Positions 29,384-41,300 of a stretch of DNA of 64,000 nt are shown here, in pieces. This DNA comes from Deltaproteobacteria bacterium UBA5205. Its GTDB lineage: Bacteria > Desulfobacterota > Syntrophorhabdia > Syntrophorhabdales > Syntrophorhabdaceae. Positions within the stretch are counted from its first letter, which is position 1. Each line of letters begins with the position of its first letter. The stretch lies in assembly GCA_002412715.1 (NCBI GenBank), contig DHVP01000015.1, forward strand, positions 24,353 through 88,352. Direction: 5' to 3'. The position numbers and the translations under genes were made by a program. The notes beneath the pieces are model-generated. The model was not told the origin of the DNA. It worked only from the letters and a program-made list of their open reading frames with translations, and searched no databases.

Positions 29384-30589
29384 TTATTTCACCTGCAAAG
29401 ACAGAAATTCATCGAGACCCATTGTCAATTCGACCTCCTTGAGGATCTTCCGTAAAAGGCCACGCCCTAGATCTCTCGGGTGACGCGGTATCTCCACTAT
29501 TCTTTCTGTTGGAGTCTTCCACACCTCGTGATTTGCTCCCTGGCGTACTAGTTGCAGTGCCACAAGTTTCTGCAGCTTGCTGGTCAATTTCTTGGGAGAA
29601 AGGCACGGACGAAAGGGTAGCCGTTTCGCTATCGACGAATTCCTCGGTAGTATATAATTCACACGCCCATTGATGTTGAAAACTCCATCAAACAGGTGGG
29701 GAGTGGTTCTCCACAGCTCTGGATTCTTTCGTGGCATGTGAGGCAGCGACATCCGGTGGCTGTCCTCGGCCAGGCGGCATCGAACTGACATGAAGATTGG
29801 CCGAAAGATATTGCCGCGATCATATCCGGGAGGATTGAGTTTTACATATTCCGCGAGCGCGGCGTCGACTGCTTTGGATTTGACCTTCTTGTAAGAATCC
29901 TTAAGAGCGCTTGAATTGCCCAACCCTTCTTCAAGGCAGTCTACGGTGCCCAAAGTATTCTGGTAGTAGCGCTCGAAACCCGTTTTGTAAAAAGGCCTCC
30001 TGTGTGTTAATTCAAGGCGGGTCGCAAAACATTCGACCTTATGATGGAAGGCTTCATGATAGTATAAAAAAAGTCTTGCCGACTGAAAAGCCTGCAGCCG
30101 TGGCACCGAATGGCCGGATAAACGCAAGATTTCGCCGGCAAGCCAGAGAACACCTTCGTAAGTAAGGTAAACACCCCACCATTTCGGGTAATAATAGTGG
30201 AAAGGCAGATAAAAAGCCAGACACTCGGGGGGTGGCGTGAATGGTTGATGGGTGTAGGGAACTGGCGCTCCGGAATGAGAACCTCCAAAAATGGCCGTAA
30301 TTACCGGAGAAAGGTCTGGAACTATCCCATTGGGTGGAATTAGGTCGGGTCCGATTTCCTCCAGAATATCACCCTCGGGCGGTTCCTTCTCATCATGAAG
30401 GGGCTCCCGAATTCGATCACTATTAGAAGGCCAGATGGATAGGCTGTCGTCCTCGTTGAGTGTGGTCACCTTCTCCGGATCAGTCACCGGCAAAACCACG
30501 ATGTCATCGTACCAGTTTTCTCCGACGTCTCTGTCTTGAAACACTTCGGGTAATTCATTATGCAGGGTTTCGATATGGTCTAGGCTCAT
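29384..30589 (-). CDS. HExxH metallopeptidase-like domain fused to HicA-like toxin domain
   Basis: A 401-residue protein. Residues 1-115 are acidic and Pro-rich. The middle has YYHEAFHHKVECFATRLE, giving HExxH at residues 178-182, and a possible third ligand in CLEEGLGN (Glu220/221), the spacing of gluzincin- or ImmA-like zinc peptidases. Residues about 333-395 (QKLVALQLVRQGANHEVWKT, VEIPRHPRDLGRGLLRKIL) fit the HicA/YcfA dsRBD-like mRNA interferase fold, with the catalytic His in NHEVW (His354). No HicB antitoxin gene is adjacent. It sits 123 nt downstream of hsdR on the same strand. Domain calls are from motifs; the combined function is unknown. Confidence 0.7.
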   Translation of the reverse strand: MSLDHIETLHNELPEVFQDRDVGENWYDDIVVLPVTDPEKVTTLNEDDSLSIWPSNSDRIREPLHDEKEPPEGDILEEIGPDLIPPNGIVPDLSPVITAIFGGSHSGAPVPYTHQPFTPPPECLAFYLPFHYYYPKWWGVYLTYEGVLWLAGEILRLSGHSVPRLQAFQSARLFLYYHEAFHHKVECFATRLELTHRRPFYKTGFERYYQNTLGTVDCLEEGLGNSSALKDSYKKVKSKAVDAALAEYVKLNPPGYDRGNIFRPIFMSVRCRLAEDSHRMSLPHMPRKNPELWRTTPHLFDGVFNINGRVNYILPRNSSIAKRLPFRPCLSPKKLTSKLQKLVALQLVRQGANHEVWKTPTERIVEIPRHPRDLGRGLLRKILKEVELTMGLDEFLSLQVK

Positions 30590-30712
30590 AATAGCTATTC
30601 ATCTCCAGTAATCGAGTAATTGGGCATAAATATTTTTGCCGAATATTTTTCACTCGCCCATGGCAAGACTGAACTTAAAGGCGTCCTCGGGGTAACCTGA
30701 ACGTCCAAAATG

Positions 30713-33700
30713 TCACTGTTCCACCCAGTGGTCCGCCAGCACCTCAGCCTGCTTCAACACCGTGTCCACCGCCTTCTGCTGTTTGTCAGGCGGGTAGCCA
30801 TATTTGTTCAGGGTGCGCCTCACGATGACCATGAGCCGGGCTCTGGCGCTTTCCTTCATGGCCCAATCAATAGTCGCATTCTTGTGGACCTTGTCGGCTA
30901 TTTCCCGGGCTATGGTCTTGAGGGTGTCGTCACCGAGGATTTTCACGGCGCTGTCGTTGACCTCAAGAGCGGTGTAGAAGGCGAATTCATCGTTTGTCAG
31001 GTTCAGCTTCTCCGCAAGGCCGTCGACGGTCCGGATCTGCCGGGCAATCTCCAGGAGCTCGTCGATGATCTCTGCGGTGGTCAGGAGGTTGTTCTGATAC
31101 TTCTTGATGGAGGCCTCGAGCATCTCCAGGAGGCCCTTCCCCTGGGTAATGTTGTATTTCAGGCGTACCCTGATCTCGTCGTTGAGGATCTTCCTCAGGA
31201 GCTCGATGGCGAGATTTCTCTGCTTCATCTCCTTCACTTCCTGGAGGAACTCCTCGGAGAGAAGGGAGATGTCCGGCTTCTTTATCCCTGCCGCGTCGAA
31301 GATATCGACGACCTCCGTCGACTCAACGGCCTCGTTGATGATCTGCCGGATGGCCGACTCATAACCCTTCGCGCCGTTGCCGTTTCCTTCCCCATCCTCG
31401 AACTTGAGGAACCGTGCCCGTACGGTCTGGAAGAAGGCTATCTCCTCCGATAATGCAAGGGCATCCTCATGGGGGACGGCGAGGGCAAAGAGCTGGGAGA
31501 GTACCGTCGATTCCCTCACGAACCTCTCCTTGCCGTGGTCCAGGGTGAGGATGAACTCCGCGGCCTCAAGAACGAGAGAGAGCTTCTTCGATGTGTCCGC
31601 GCTGAAGAAGAGATCGTAGTCGAAGCCATGGAACATCTGACGGACCACCTCCATCTTCTCCAGGAGCAGTTCGAGCGCCCGTGCCTGTGTCTCTGCGGGA
31701 TCTCCCTTCCCGCCGGACTTGGAGTAGAAGGCAAGGGCCTCCTTCAGGGCGTTGCCGATACCGATGTAGTCGACGATAAGGCCGCCCGGCTTGTCCCTAA
31801 AGATACGGTTCACCCGTGCGATGGCCTGCATGAGGGTGTGGCCCTTCATCAGCTTGTCGATGTAGAGTGTATGGAGGCAAGGGACGTCAAATCCGGTGAG
31901 CCACATGTCCCTGACGATGACGATCCTCAAGGGGTCCCCGGGGTTCTTCATACGGTCGGAGAGCGTGCGGCGGCTTTCCTTGTTCGTCCGGTGATACAAC
32001 GGGATCACGAGGCTCTCGGGGTCCTCGGGGTCGAACTCCAGCTTATCCGAAGAGGACGAGGTCATGACGACCTTGATGGCCCCTTCCTTCAGGTCCTCGC
32101 TGTGCCAGGCGGGTCGTAACTTGATGATCTCGTCGTAGAGGGCGACGGCGAGGCGGCGGCTCATCGTGACGATCATGGCCTTGCCGTCGAACACCTCAGA
32201 GCGCGTCTCGTAGTGGGTCACGATATCCCGGGCGAGGTTCTTCAATCTCTCCGGGTGACCAATGACGGCCTCGAGCTTCGTCCATTTCGCCTTTGCCATC
32301 CGGGTCTCCGAGGCGCCGTCGTCGACCATCTCCCTGTCGAATTCCTCGATGAGCTTCCGGCCGTCCTCCGTCAGGGTGACCTTCGCTAGGCGGCTCTCGT
32401 AGTAGATCCGTACCGTCGCACCATCCTCCACCGCCTGGGCGACGTCATATATGTCGATGTAGTTGCCGAACACGGCCGGCGTGTTGATGTCGGTATCCTC
32501 CACCGGTGTGCCGGTGAACCCGATGAAGGTGGCGTTGGGGAGGGCGTCCCTCAGATACTTGGCAAAACCGAAGGCGAGGCGCTTGCCGTTCACGGTACCG
32601 GATTCATCCTTCGTATCGATGAGCTTTGCCGCGAAGCCATACTGGGTCCTGTGGGCCTCATCGGCGATGACGATGATGTTCCGGCGCTCCGAGAGCATGT
32701 CATAGACGGGGCTGTCACCCTCGGGGAAGAACTTCTGGATGGTGGTGAAGACGATTCCGCCAGAGGCGACCTTGAGGAGGGACTTGAGGTGGTCCCGTGA
32801 CCCCGCCTGCACGGGAGGCTGTCCCAGGAGGCCCGCCGACCCGGCAAAGGTATCGAAGAGCTGGTCGTCGAGGTCGTTGCGGTCCGTGATGACGACGATC
32901 GTCGGATTATCAAGGTTGTGGATCAGCTTGGCCGTATAGAAGACCATAGTGAGGCTCTTCCCTGATCCCTGGGTGTGCCAGACGACGCCGGCCTTGCGAG
33001 TCCCTTTCTCGTCCGTGGCGAGGCGGGTGCTCTCCACCGCCTTGTTGACCGCGTAGTACTGGTGGTAGGCGGCGATCTTCTTGGTGGTTTCTATCTGGGT
33101 GAGGCCCGTTTTGGCGTCGGTCTTCTTCTCCTTCTCGAAAACGATGAAGTTCCGGATGAGGTCAAGGAGGGTCGCGGGGTTGAGCATGCCCTTGATGAGG
33201 ACTTCGACCTGACTCGTCAGGTCCGGGGATTCTCCGGTGCCGTCGACGGACTTCCATGCCTGGAACCTGCTGAAGGCCGATGATATGGTTCCCGCCCGGG
33301 CCTCGAAGCCGTCGGAGACGACACAGAGGGCGTTGTAGTGGAAGAGAGAGGGGATGACGGTCTTGTAGGTCTGGATCTGGTCATAGGCCTTCCTGACCGT
33401 GGCTGCATGGTCCGCCGGGTTCTTGAGCTCTATCACGACGAGGGGGAGACCGTTTACGAAGAGAATGACATCGGGTCTCTTGTTCTGGTTGTTCTCTTTG
33501 ACAGTGAACTGGTTTATGGCGAAGTAGACGTTGCTACCCGGGTTCTGGAAATCAACGAGCCAGACCCGCTCTCCCCGTTCCTGACCATCCTTCTGGATGG
33601 TTACCGGGACACCCTCGGTGAGGAGCCTGTGGAAGGACTCATTGGCGTCAATGAACTGGGGGGAAAAGATGGATAACGCCGCCTTGAGGGCCTCCTGCCG

Positions 33701-33925
33701 GGCCGATGCGGGCAGGGTGGGATTCAGGCGATCGATGGCCTCCTCCAGAGTCCGTTTGAGGACAACATCCCCATAGCTGGAGCGCCTCTCCAGCTCGGGG
33801 AAAAGGGAGCCTTGAGGCGGCTCAGCATCGGGGGCGATGACGGGACCGGGGGCACAGGTGTAACCTTGTTCGCCGAGTTCCTGAAGGGCAAAGACTTCTA
33901 TCTCGGATTCTGTAAAGGAGGTCAT
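30713..33925 (-). CDS. hsdR: Type I restriction enzyme, R subunit
   Basis: A 1070-residue motor/nuclease. The N-terminal PD-(D/E)xK nuclease reads KRPDVILFVNGLPLVVIELK (about residues 150-168). The SF2 motor has Walker A TQGSGKSLTM (about 316), the DEAH box VIADEAHRTQYG (about 420), GFTGTPVEDTD (motif III) and later VRDMWLTGFDVPCLHTLY and AIARVNR. It is full length and looks intact. It overlaps hsdS by four bases. The operon order is hsdM-hsdS-hsdR. Confidence 0.96.
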   Translation of the reverse strand: MTSFTESEIEVFALQELGEQGYTCAPGPVIAPDAEPPQGSLFPELERRSSYGDVVLKRTLEEAIDRLNPTLPASARQEALKAALSIFSPQFIDANESFHRLLTEGVPVTIQKDGQERGERVWLVDFQNPGSNVYFAINQFTVKENNQNKRPDVILFVNGLPLVVIELKNPADHAATVRKAYDQIQTYKTVIPSLFHYNALCVVSDGFEARAGTISSAFSRFQAWKSVDGTGESPDLTSQVEVLIKGMLNPATLLDLIRNFIVFEKEKKTDAKTGLTQIETTKKIAAYHQYYAVNKAVESTRLATDEKGTRKAGVVWHTQGSGKSLTMVFYTAKLIHNLDNPTIVVITDRNDLDDQLFDTFAGSAGLLGQPPVQAGSRDHLKSLLKVASGGIVFTTIQKFFPEGDSPVYDMLSERRNIIVIADEAHRTQYGFAAKLIDTKDESGTVNGKRLAFGFAKYLRDALPNATFIGFTGTPVEDTDINTPAVFGNYIDIYDVAQAVEDGATVRIYYESRLAKVTLTEDGRKLIEEFDREMVDDGASETRMAKAKWTKLEAVIGHPERLKNLARDIVTHYETRSEVFDGKAMIVTMSRRLAVALYDEIIKLRPAWHSEDLKEGAIKVVMTSSSSDKLEFDPEDPESLVIPLYHRTNKESRRTLSDRMKNPGDPLRIVIVRDMWLTGFDVPCLHTLYIDKLMKGHTLMQAIARVNRIFRDKPGGLIVDYIGIGNALKEALAFYSKSGGKGDPAETQARALELLLEKMEVVRQMFHGFDYDLFFSADTSKKLSLVLEAAEFILTLDHGKERFVRESTVLSQLFALAVPHEDALALSEEIAFFQTVRARFLKFEDGEGNGNGAKGYESAIRQIINEAVESTEVVDIFDAAGIKKPDISLLSEEFLQEVKEMKQRNLAIELLRKILNDEIRVRLKYNITQGKGLLEMLEASIKKYQNNLLTTAEIIDELLEIARQIRTVDGLAEKLNLTNDEFAFYTALEVNDSAVKILGDDTLKTIAREIADKVHKNATIDWAMKESARARLMVIVRRTLNKYGYPPDKQQKAVDTVLKQAEVLADHWVEQ

Positions 33926-35018
33926 AGTCTCACCCTTACTTCACCGGACATGAGCTTGGGGAGCAGGGTGTCACGAACCTTTCCCAGTGAGTGGATATGT
34001 ATTGTGTTCCTATCGATTTTCTCATAGAAGGAGGAACACTGACTTTCAAAAAAATAGATTTCTTCCTTGTTGGGCAGGCTAGTTTCTATGCTGTGAACAT
34101 CATTTCTGTTTAATGTCGGCACGGCCGATCCGCCATTTAAGCCTTCTAAGTCAGTACTCTTCAACAAAAAATATGAAAACAGTGGGGTTCCAATTCTGAA
34201 TTCTGATACGTACAGGGCGGTGTTGAGCGGCCAAAAGTCCTTTGTAATGAAAAAGACTTTTCCTAATAATCCGCTTCGGCCTGTAACAACACCTGGCCCT
34301 TTAGCCTTATATTCATGGTGAAAGCCGCTAATACCACTCGCGGATAGAATTGCATATTTTCCCTCGGTTCTGTTTTGTACAGGCAAGTCATATCCTCTAT
34401 GTAAAACAAAAAGATCTCCCAACTTCCCCCTCTTCCACTTCGGGTCGGCGTCTTCGATGAACATTTTCCGCCAGAGGGCGGAGGCTATTCCTTCGAGGGT
34501 TTTATTCTGCCGGTGGAGGAGATCGATCTTGTCATCGAGACTGGAGAGGACGGCGGCTATAGCGCGTTGTTCGGGGAGGGGAGGGAGGAGGATTTCTAAA
34601 CTCGATATGTGGTGAAATGTGATTTGTGGAAACGTGCCAGATCTATCTTCCGCAATCATTTGCAGATATTCAAGTTGTTCTTTCGCTGTCAGAAATATTT
34701 TGAAAAAACCTCCATCTATTTTGTCATTACAGCGAAGTACCATTAGTTTTGTTGAAACGACATAATTTTCTGCATCAAAATCAATCATTGCGTACCGACC
34801 ATTTGCCGGACGTATTTCACTAAATAGAAAGTCACCCCTTTTGATTCTCTTTTTTGCCTGTCCCGGCAAACCTGTACAATTCTGCAATTCTCGATTAATT
34901 ACCTGACCAAGATAAATATCGGAGGTATTGAGAAATACAACTTCTTCATTGGGTTTAAATGTATATGTTTCCGAGATACTTTCTACAAATTCCCCCAGTT
35001 TACATTCCTTCCACCCAG

Positions 35019-35022
<4 letters not shown>
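33922..35022 (-). CDS. hsdS: Type I restriction-modification specificity subunit S
   Basis: A 366-residue protein with two target-recognition domains separated by conserved helical spacers: LLPPLPEQRAIAAVLSSLDD and LHRQNKTLEGIASALWRKMF in the middle, and SFYEKIDRNTIHIHSLGKVR at the end. The TRDs are the most variable parts and decide the DNA target, which cannot be read here. It overlaps hsdM and hsdR by four bases each, so the complex is made from one transcript. Base composition of the TRDs is more AT-rich than the neighbouring subunits, as is usual for shuffled specificity domains. Confidence 0.95.
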
Positions 35023-36638
<1,616 letters not shown>

Positions 36639-36653
36639 TCAATCTCCCTGTTC

Positions 36654-36962
36654 TCATTGAAGCATTACCGCCTTTCTGCCCAACATTGCTGTTAATGCCA
36701 CTTTATTCGCTGTCATATAAGGACCAGCAATCCACCTGTCACCTCGTGACACCTCCAAATAACGCTTGGCTACCAAACATGTCTCTTCGTATCCTTTAAG
36801 GAGCGATTCGATCAATTCTTCCCGCTCTTCTTCGCTAAGGTTATCCGGTACGGACATGTCCCATCCCACCGGTTCATCCCCTGTGATTCTACAGAAATCT
36901 TCCGATCTCGAAAAAATGACCATTGCCCATTCACGCTCATCGCAGCCGCCAAGCAGGTACAT
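36654..36962 (-). CDS. Small protein upstream of hsdM, unknown
   Basis: A 102-residue frame ending 15 nt before hsdM on the same strand. It contains an acidic helical stretch (SEEEREELIESLLKGYEETC) and a C-terminal IAGPYMTANKVALTAMLGRK. I recognise no family. Position at the head of the hsd operon suggests a controller or accessory protein, but a spurious frame in a leader region is also possible. Confidence 0.4.
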   Translation of the reverse strand: MYLLGGCDEREWAMVIFSRSEDFCRITGDEPVGWDMSVPDNLSEEEREELIESLLKGYEETCLVAKRYLEVSRGDRWIAGPYMTANKVALTAMLGRKAVMLQ

Positions 36963-37105
36963 GATCCTCGTAAATCCTCAAGGTCCTTCGTAGCGCCCCT
37001 TTACTTCCCCGTCAAGCCCCTCTGTTCGTTGCATCAAGGCCATCTTTCGGGAATTTCTCGACGTCACTTGGATCAGGTTTCTTCCCGACCATTTGTACCA
37101 TGACA

Positions 37106-37127
37106 GGGTGACAGCACCATGTCACCC
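37106..37127. promoter_or_regulatory. Palindromic site GGGTGACA-n6-TGTCACCC (copy 1)
   Basis: An 8-bp inverted repeat with loop GCACCA. Its core TGACAGCACCATGTCAC (37109-37125) differs by one base from 44684-44700. The two copies flank the ATPase/HEPN-like module. Copy 1 lies about 145 nt upstream of the small gene ahead of hsdM, where an operator would sit. Confidence 0.55.
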
Positions 37128-37167
37128 AAGGTCCAAGGAAAAAGAAGCTGTGCTTTCCGGCACTTCA

Positions 37168-38364
37168 TCATGAGAACGGAAAACTGCCTGCTTCTTCCAC
37201 GAAGTTGCGCTCGAAGGGCTTTAGAATCCTTCTATATTCCATCAATTCATCAGATTCCAAGGCAGCTAATTCGACTGGTTCCCCGTGGGCGAGTGCATTT
37301 CTCATTTCCCGAAGCTTCCCAACAAACCTCAACAAATCCCAGTCAAAACCCTCATCGCTATTTGCAAGTTGTAGTTCTATGTGGCCTATCTCCAGATCAC
37401 GCACGTCCTTTATCGTTTCCCCGAACCTCGTGGTAAATGGAACCTTGAGGAAAGGCGCCAGAGCTTCCACCAACTCAATACGCCTCTCTTCAACAAAAGG
37501 CAGGATCACGCCCACCTGCGCACTCCATAGCCGGTTCATCACCCGTCTATCATCAGGAAGACAGGCTAATAATGCGGAGTGAACCTGTGCATAACCGTCG
37601 ACAAAGTCCAGCGATCCATTGTGCCAGCATGGTTTCACTCCTTCTTGACTGTCCCCATACCAATTCCTGGACAGCGAAATCTCCTTTAGGATGTCATTCG
37701 GACTAAAGATCTTTTCTGTGTCGTCCTGTTGGGAGAGTAAATCAACCACAGCCGGATCCCACAGGGCAAGTTTGGAGCATATAGAAATCGCAGTACCCTT
37801 GACGAGGTCAGGAAGGGCAGAGTTACGGAAGGCTATGGATGTATACAAGAAAATATCGTACCAACTCACCTTTCCCTTCCAAGCAAGGTTTCTCAGGCAT
37901 ACGTCTTCCTTTGGTGGCTGTAGCGCAAGTTCTCCTCTGAGCACAATGCAAATCTTGGTGCGGAAAATAATGCCTAATGACCTGCATGCATGCGAGTATT
38001 CCTCTATGAATGCCCGCCACCCAAGCCAGGAGTCGATGGAAAGGCCATCAATCCAGACCAGTTTCCCGGCGAACGCCTCTTCCCTACAGAGATCCTCACA
38101 TGTTAAGGCCGGCCTGCGCCTTCGATCACTAACAAAACGAGAAAAGAGTATACCGAGAGGATCAAGGTCTTTCTCCGAGGAAACGTCTATTGCTTCGAAA
38201 GAAAGGCGCTCACCATCATCCATGCTTGACCGAATCACAGAACGAAGACTTTCGGGAATGTGTTCGGGCAGGCCAATAACGACGTTTATCCCTGCCCTTA
38301 CGGTCTCAATTACATCCGCCAAGAAAGCCGCCGGTCCCGGAAGACTCCACCATGTTGTATGCAT
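37168..38364 (-). CDS. Partner of giant ATPase: degenerate NTPase-like protein with C-terminal HEPN-like motif
   Basis: A 398-residue protein. Residues about 20-170 look like a P-loop NTPase that has lost its Walker A: INVVIGLPEHIPESLRSVI occupies the P-loop position, LVWIDGLS a Walker B position and TKICIVLRG a sensor-1 position. The C-terminus has LREMRNALAHGEPVE, with Arg355 and His360 in RX4H spacing, typical of HEPN domains, which are often RNases. It starts nine bases after the 1988-residue ATPase gene. It also resembles the degenerate C-terminal part of that ATPase in layout. Assignments are motif-level; no named family is recognised. Confidence 0.65.
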   Translation of the reverse strand: MHTTWWSLPGPAAFLADVIETVRAGINVVIGLPEHIPESLRSVIRSSMDDGERLSFEAIDVSSEKDLDPLGILFSRFVSDRRRRPALTCEDLCREEAFAGKLVWIDGLSIDSWLGWRAFIEEYSHACRSLGIIFRTKICIVLRGELALQPPKEDVCLRNLAWKGKVSWYDIFLYTSIAFRNSALPDLVKGTAISICSKLALWDPAVVDLLSQQDDTEKIFSPNDILKEISLSRNWYGDSQEGVKPCWHNGSLDFVDGYAQVHSALLACLPDDRRVMNRLWSAQVGVILPFVEERRIELVEALAPFLKVPFTTRFGETIKDVRDLEIGHIELQLANSDEGFDWDLLRFVGKLREMRNALAHGEPVELAALESDELMEYRRILKPFERNFVEEAGSFPFS

Positions 38365-38373
38365 TTCCGGTTC

Positions 38374-41300
38374 CTATTCCGTCTTCAGGAGCTCTGCAAC
38401 AAAAGGGTTGAGGACATACCTGTCCTGTGACACCAATTTGACGAGCTTAAGACAGTCGGCCCAGAAAATGCTCCGGCCAACAGAGTCCTGCGGCACATCA
38501 TCTGTCAGTTCCACTAACTCGTCTACACTTGCTTCGCCTATTGAAGACAAATTGCCAAGAACAGCTCTTGGAATATGACTATTGAGCCCAAGAAGCTCTA
38601 TAAGGGTTCCCGCTTGCTCCGGGGTCTTCCATTTTTCTGCCATTTCGTCCAGGCATTTCTCCCAAAGAAATGTGTTCTTCACACATGCGCCGTAGAACTG
38701 ATTCAGCAACTCGGGCCAGCCACCAGTCACTAATGATATTCGCTCGCGACCCTCGGGAACATCGACAGGACCGAAACCGCAAACATTAAGCCACTGCCGT
38801 ATGGATGAGTCGTTCCATGGTTCAAGATGAAGTGTGTAAACTTCCCTGGGCAGGCCAAGTCCATCAATGTCGGGGCTGTGTTCAACAAGATCCCACGTAA
38901 TCTTTGAATCCGCGCAGAACACCGCGAGCATATAGGCCGTTCTCGATGTAAGTGTTCTGATTTTGGCCACAGCCTCTTCAACCCACCGCGTTGACCAAGC
39001 GCAGGATTGCGACACCACTAAGGTAGTTGTCCCGTCTTTCCTGTTCTTGACAAGGGTATCCAGCTTCTTGCGAAACCGACCGAGCTCTACTTCGTTCTCC
39101 AGAATATGGAGATTATGGTCTTCAAGGCTGTGTCTAATAAAACGCTGCAGACTGCCAAGACCTGCGGCATCACAACCCATGATTACGGCAACACCGTTTT
39201 CAAGACGTTTGAGTCTCGCCTCCTGTTGTACCGTGAGTGGGTTTCTAACCGACACATCCTTAGGCAGCCCTGATCTGTAATAGCTTGCTTCATATTCCAA
39301 GGGCCCTTCGCGTGGTTCCAGAAGTACCGATTCGATATCTTCCTCGGTTCCCATCAGAAAACGCACGTTTGGGCTTCGGAATGCATAGTTGCCAGTTTCC
39401 GTAACACAAGTTATTCCGAGGCCAACCATCTCATCGAGGAGAACCCGAAAGGAGTCGAGCGAGTCAGACTGCTTGAATCCTTCGGACCACCACGACAATA
39501 CTTCTTTTCTGATCGTCGATAAAAGCATGCCTTCAACCAGTGATTTTTCGCTTATCAGGGCATAAAATGCCATGGAATAGGCGATAACCGTGTACCGGGG
39601 GTCAAGTTGCAGGGTCCACATAAACCTGTCGCATATGCTCTTCCGCAAGTCCTGATTCAGATAAGCGTCCTCGACGTTCCTGGAAGTGATAATGTATGGT
39701 GGCGTCTCTTTGGGATCGAACCGATGACCGAAGAGATGCTTTAGTAACTGGAAGCAATAGAGCTGGATCAAGTTGGGATAGAAATTCGTCTGGGACAAGA
39801 TTCTGAAGACTAGTTCCGGCGACTGAAAACGATAGCCCAGGCTGTTCAATGGTCTCTGAACAAGGGCCGCAGCTTCGCGTAATTCACCTTCTCCCAGTAA
39901 AGGCCCTATACAAATTGGTTGACCATAGTGGGCCAGCGGATGATTTGACTGGGTCGTAGTACGTTGGACGTTATGCAGACCGGCAAATACCACTTTGAAT
40001 TTCCTGTTGGTCCTGTCCATAAGTCCCTTCAATGCGGAAGACCGGCGGAAATCCTCGCCCGCGTCAATCTCGAGAAACTTGTCCGCCTCATCAAGGAGGA
40101 GAAGAATACGTCGCGCTGAATCCTGATTAATCCAACGATAAATCAACTCGGACAGCCTTTGCTCGTTTGCGGTTGCGCTCATCCCCTGAGGGATGACTTC
40201 GAATGACTTCAACCTTGACCCGATCAAATTCCAAATTGCGTCGGCTGTGTGGTTATACCCGATGCCTTCCGCCTTGAGATCGATCCACACAGCTATTGTA
40301 CCCTTCTCGGGAGCATGGACAGTTCTTTCCGCATCACGAAGAAGGGCTGTCTTGCCTAATTGCCGCCCACCATAGATAAAACAGGACCCATCCGGTCTAA
40401 TTACCGATTCCTTCTCGCGTTGTCTTCCGTAAAACATCTCCTCCGGAACAAGACCTGCCGTGATAGCGTAAGGCTGGAGGTAAGTAAATGGTAGCGCACA
40501 TTCAAACATGGCAGGCAGCCAGGAACCCCGCTCACCCAACAGGGAAAAGAGAAGGATGTCATCAATGACGATGAAGGTTTTTTGTCTTTCCCTGCAAAGC
40601 TTTGCCAGCTCTCGACGTCGCACCTCCGTCATTCTTGCAAAATAGAAAACGAGTACCGGAGCTTCTTGATATGTCGAGCCGACTGAATTCAAGATATCTT
40701 CTTCAGACGGCCGATCCCACACACATAGGACGCGATACCGTCCAAGCGCCTGAGAGCCGTATTCGGCAACGGGACACTGATTCCGGTCTCTGACAATTTC
40801 TGTGCGAATCTCGAGCCAGGAAGAACGCCCCACTGTCTTCAGCTTGACTTCAATGACATTGAAGCCAAGACCATTGAGAATGGTCTGTCCTTGTTGGATG
40901 GTAATCTTTCTGGCATTCTTGACAGTGAGCCATGCTTCGAATATCTCGGCAGCTCGGTGAGCCTGCGCCCCAGTGATCATATGCACATCGGTACCCGGGA
41001 TCCGCTCATTTCTCTGGATCTTTCGGATGAGTTTCGCCGGATCGCTTTTTTCGAGATACGTCTCTATTTCTCTGGCTCTAGCCGGAAAGAAACTCTGAAA
41101 CCTATCATGTCCAGCATACTCTGGAAGGGCCTGACCGGAGCTAATCAAATTAATATACTCATTAGCCGTCAGAACATCACCCTTACTGATAAGTTGGGCA
41201 ACTTTTCCATATTCAGGATGCGAATCGTTTATCCCAACCAGGAGCATCCGCTTCTTCACCTGTTCCAATCGGTCAAGGCGTATTTCTGAAATATTGTTCA

